From: REEB426 sp964551975
Lineage (GTDB): Bacteria; Actinomycetota; Actinomycetes; S36-B12
NCBI GenBank assembly: GCA_964551975.1
Contig: CAZKFI010000038.1
Location: forward strand, 1 to 20,559
DNA length: 20,559 nucleotides
Direction: 5' to 3'
Shown here: piece after piece, positions 19,653 to 20,559 of the stretch
Position numbering within the stretch: the stretch's first letter is position 1
How the letters are laid out: each line of letters opens with the position of its first letter
Program-made: the position numbers and the translations under genes
Notes under the pieces: model-generated
Seen by the model: only the letters and a program-made list of their open reading frames with translations
Told to the model about the DNA's origin: nothing
Database searches by the model: none

Positions 19653-20559
19653 CTACTGGTCGCGAAGAACTCGACGAAGAATCTTCCCTGACGCGGACTT
19701 GGGAATGGCGTCGATGAAGACCACCTCGCGAACCTGCTTGTAGGTTGCGACCTTGCCCGCGACGAATTCTTGAATCTGCTCTGCCGTCGCCTCACTCCCT
19801 GGTCGCAGCACCACGAAGGCCACTGGGATCTCACCGGACTCATCATCGGCTCGACCAATCACCGCAGCGTCGGCAATCGCCGGATGCGTGAGCAAGAGTG
19901 CTTCGAGTTCGGCTGGTGGGACCTGGAAGCCCTTGACTTTGATGAGTTCCTTGAGCCGGTCGACGATGTGGAGGTGGCCGTCGGAATCCATGTGCCCGAT
20001 GTCGCCGGTATGTAACCAGCCCTGGGCGTCGATCGTGGCTGCGGTCGCCTCTGGGCTATTGAGGTAACCCAGCATGACCTGCGGTCCCTTCACCAGCACC
20101 TCACCGTCCTCGTCGACTCCAAGATCCGCACCCGTCGCGGGGTCCACGATGCGAGTGGAGGTGTTCGGGGCCGTCACCCCAACCGATCCCGGTTTGAATT
20201 GGCCGGGCGGGGTGAGGTGTGAAACTGGGGAGAGTTCCGTCATGCCGAACCCCTGCACCACCTCGCAGCCCAACCGCCCCCCGGCCTCCAGGGAGAGTTC
20301 GGCCGACAGCGGCGCCGCCCCGGAGAACACCTGTTCCAACTTCGACATGTCGTAGTTGTCCACGGATGGGTGCTTGGCCAGCGCAACAACGATTGGCGGT
20401 GCCACGAAGGATCGAGTCACGCCGTAGTCCTGGTGCAGTCGCAGGAACTCCTCGAGGTCAAACCGCGGCATGGTGACCACCGTTGCGCCAGCACGCAGCC
20501 CGGTGTTCATCAGTACCTGCATCCCGTAGATGTGAAAGAACGGAAGGACTGCAATGAAG
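19653..20559 (-). CDS. Acyl-CoA ligase (4-coumarate-CoA ligase-like AMP-binding enzyme), N-terminus off the window
   Basis: The frame is open from the right edge (first visible residues FIAVLPFFHIYGMQ) to a TAG at 19653-19655; an internal Met at 20522 is not the start. The part seen, about 302 residues, holds the later half of an ANL-superfamily enzyme: LPFFHIYGM, QGFGMTELSPVSHL (A5), LVKGPQVMLGYL, GWLHTGDIGHMDSDG (A7), VDRLKELIKVKGFQVPPAELE (hinge), and PKSASGKILRRVLRDQ with the catalytic Lys of A10. These enzymes adenylate a carboxylate and transfer it to CoA. The match is closest to 4-coumarate/fatty-acid ligases, but specificity depends on residues mostly outside the window. It converges with the nitrilase gene 18 bp away. 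Confidence 0.9.
   Translation of the reverse strand, partial: FIAVLPFFHIYGMQVLMNTGLRAGATVVTMPRFDLEEFLRLHQDYGVTRSFVAPPIVVALAKHPSVDNYDMSKLEQVFSGAAPLSAELSLEAGGRLGCEVVQGFGMTELSPVSHLTPPGQFKPGSVGVTAPNTSTRIVDPATGADLGVDEDGEVLVKGPQVMLGYLNSPEATAATIDAQGWLHTGDIGHMDSDGHLHIVDRLKELIKVKGFQVPPAELEALLLTHPAIADAAVIGRADDESGEIPVAFVVLRPGSEATAEQIQEFVAGKVATYKQVREVVFIDAIPKSASGKILRRVLRDQ

Noticed and set aside
1..20559. CRISPR array, insertion sequence, prophage or integron
   Set aside because: No spaced direct repeats, transposase or integrase motifs, or terminal inverted repeats were seen; the only regular repeat is protein-coding (the propeller).

Overview
This is a 20.6 kb draft-assembly piece of an actinobacterial (Actinomycetota) chromosome. 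The DNA is GC-rich by eye. The strongest lineage marker is the nrdJ-nrdR-LysM/lexA neighbourhood at 13.8-18.8 kb, which has the same order as nrdR-Rv2719c-lexA in Mycobacterium and nrdR-divS-lexA in Corynebacterium. The LexA boxes have the actinobacterial TCGAAC-N4-GTTCGA form, and there is a DUF5302 small protein, a DUF4349 lipoprotein and an adenosylcobalamin-dependent ribonucleotide reductase. I cannot place it below class. Three N runs (3086-3095, 7273-7289, 17183-17192) mark assembly gaps, each inside or at the start of a gene.

Layout. 1-3.8 kb: the 5' part of a DUF3293 gene behind a TspO gene (minus strand), a DUF4349 lipoprotein (plus) and a CASTOR/POLLUX-type channel (minus). 3.85-7.7 kb: a small catabolic-looking cluster. 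A GPR/YghZ-type aldo/keto reductase is divergent from a tightly packed plus-strand operon of a second aldo/keto reductase, a fumarylacetoacetate-hydrolase-family protein and a zinc alcohol dehydrogenase. 7.75-11.6 kb: an exported SGNH hydrolase (minus), a DUF2252 protein (plus), a 37-codon secreted-like mini-ORF and an exported protein of eight 42-residue beta-propeller repeats plus a fibronectin-type domain. 11.65-13.7 kb: a YtcJ-type amidohydrolase (minus) and a DUF5302 small protein (plus).

13.77-18.83 kb is the DNA-synthesis and DNA-damage block. nrdJ and its repressor gene nrdR lie on the minus strand. nrdR has a recognisable promoter with an NrdR box over the start region and a DnaA-box match in the leader. 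Upstream lies a LysM membrane protein of the SOS division-inhibitor/ChiZ kind, divergent from lexA. The intergene between them holds two LexA boxes, one for each gene, plus a run of three hairpins in the lexA leader. A nitrilase-family gene follows lexA after 9 bp, and a partial acyl-CoA ligase closes the window.

Most genes are recognisable housekeeping or accessory genes, and I see no CRISPR array, transposase, prophage, rRNA or tRNA. The more unusual points are the regulatory architecture around lexA and nrdR, the mini-ORF whose last codons echo the end of the neighbouring propeller gene, the exact eightfold propeller repeat, and the aldo/keto reductase-FAH-dehydrogenase cluster of unassigned substrate.
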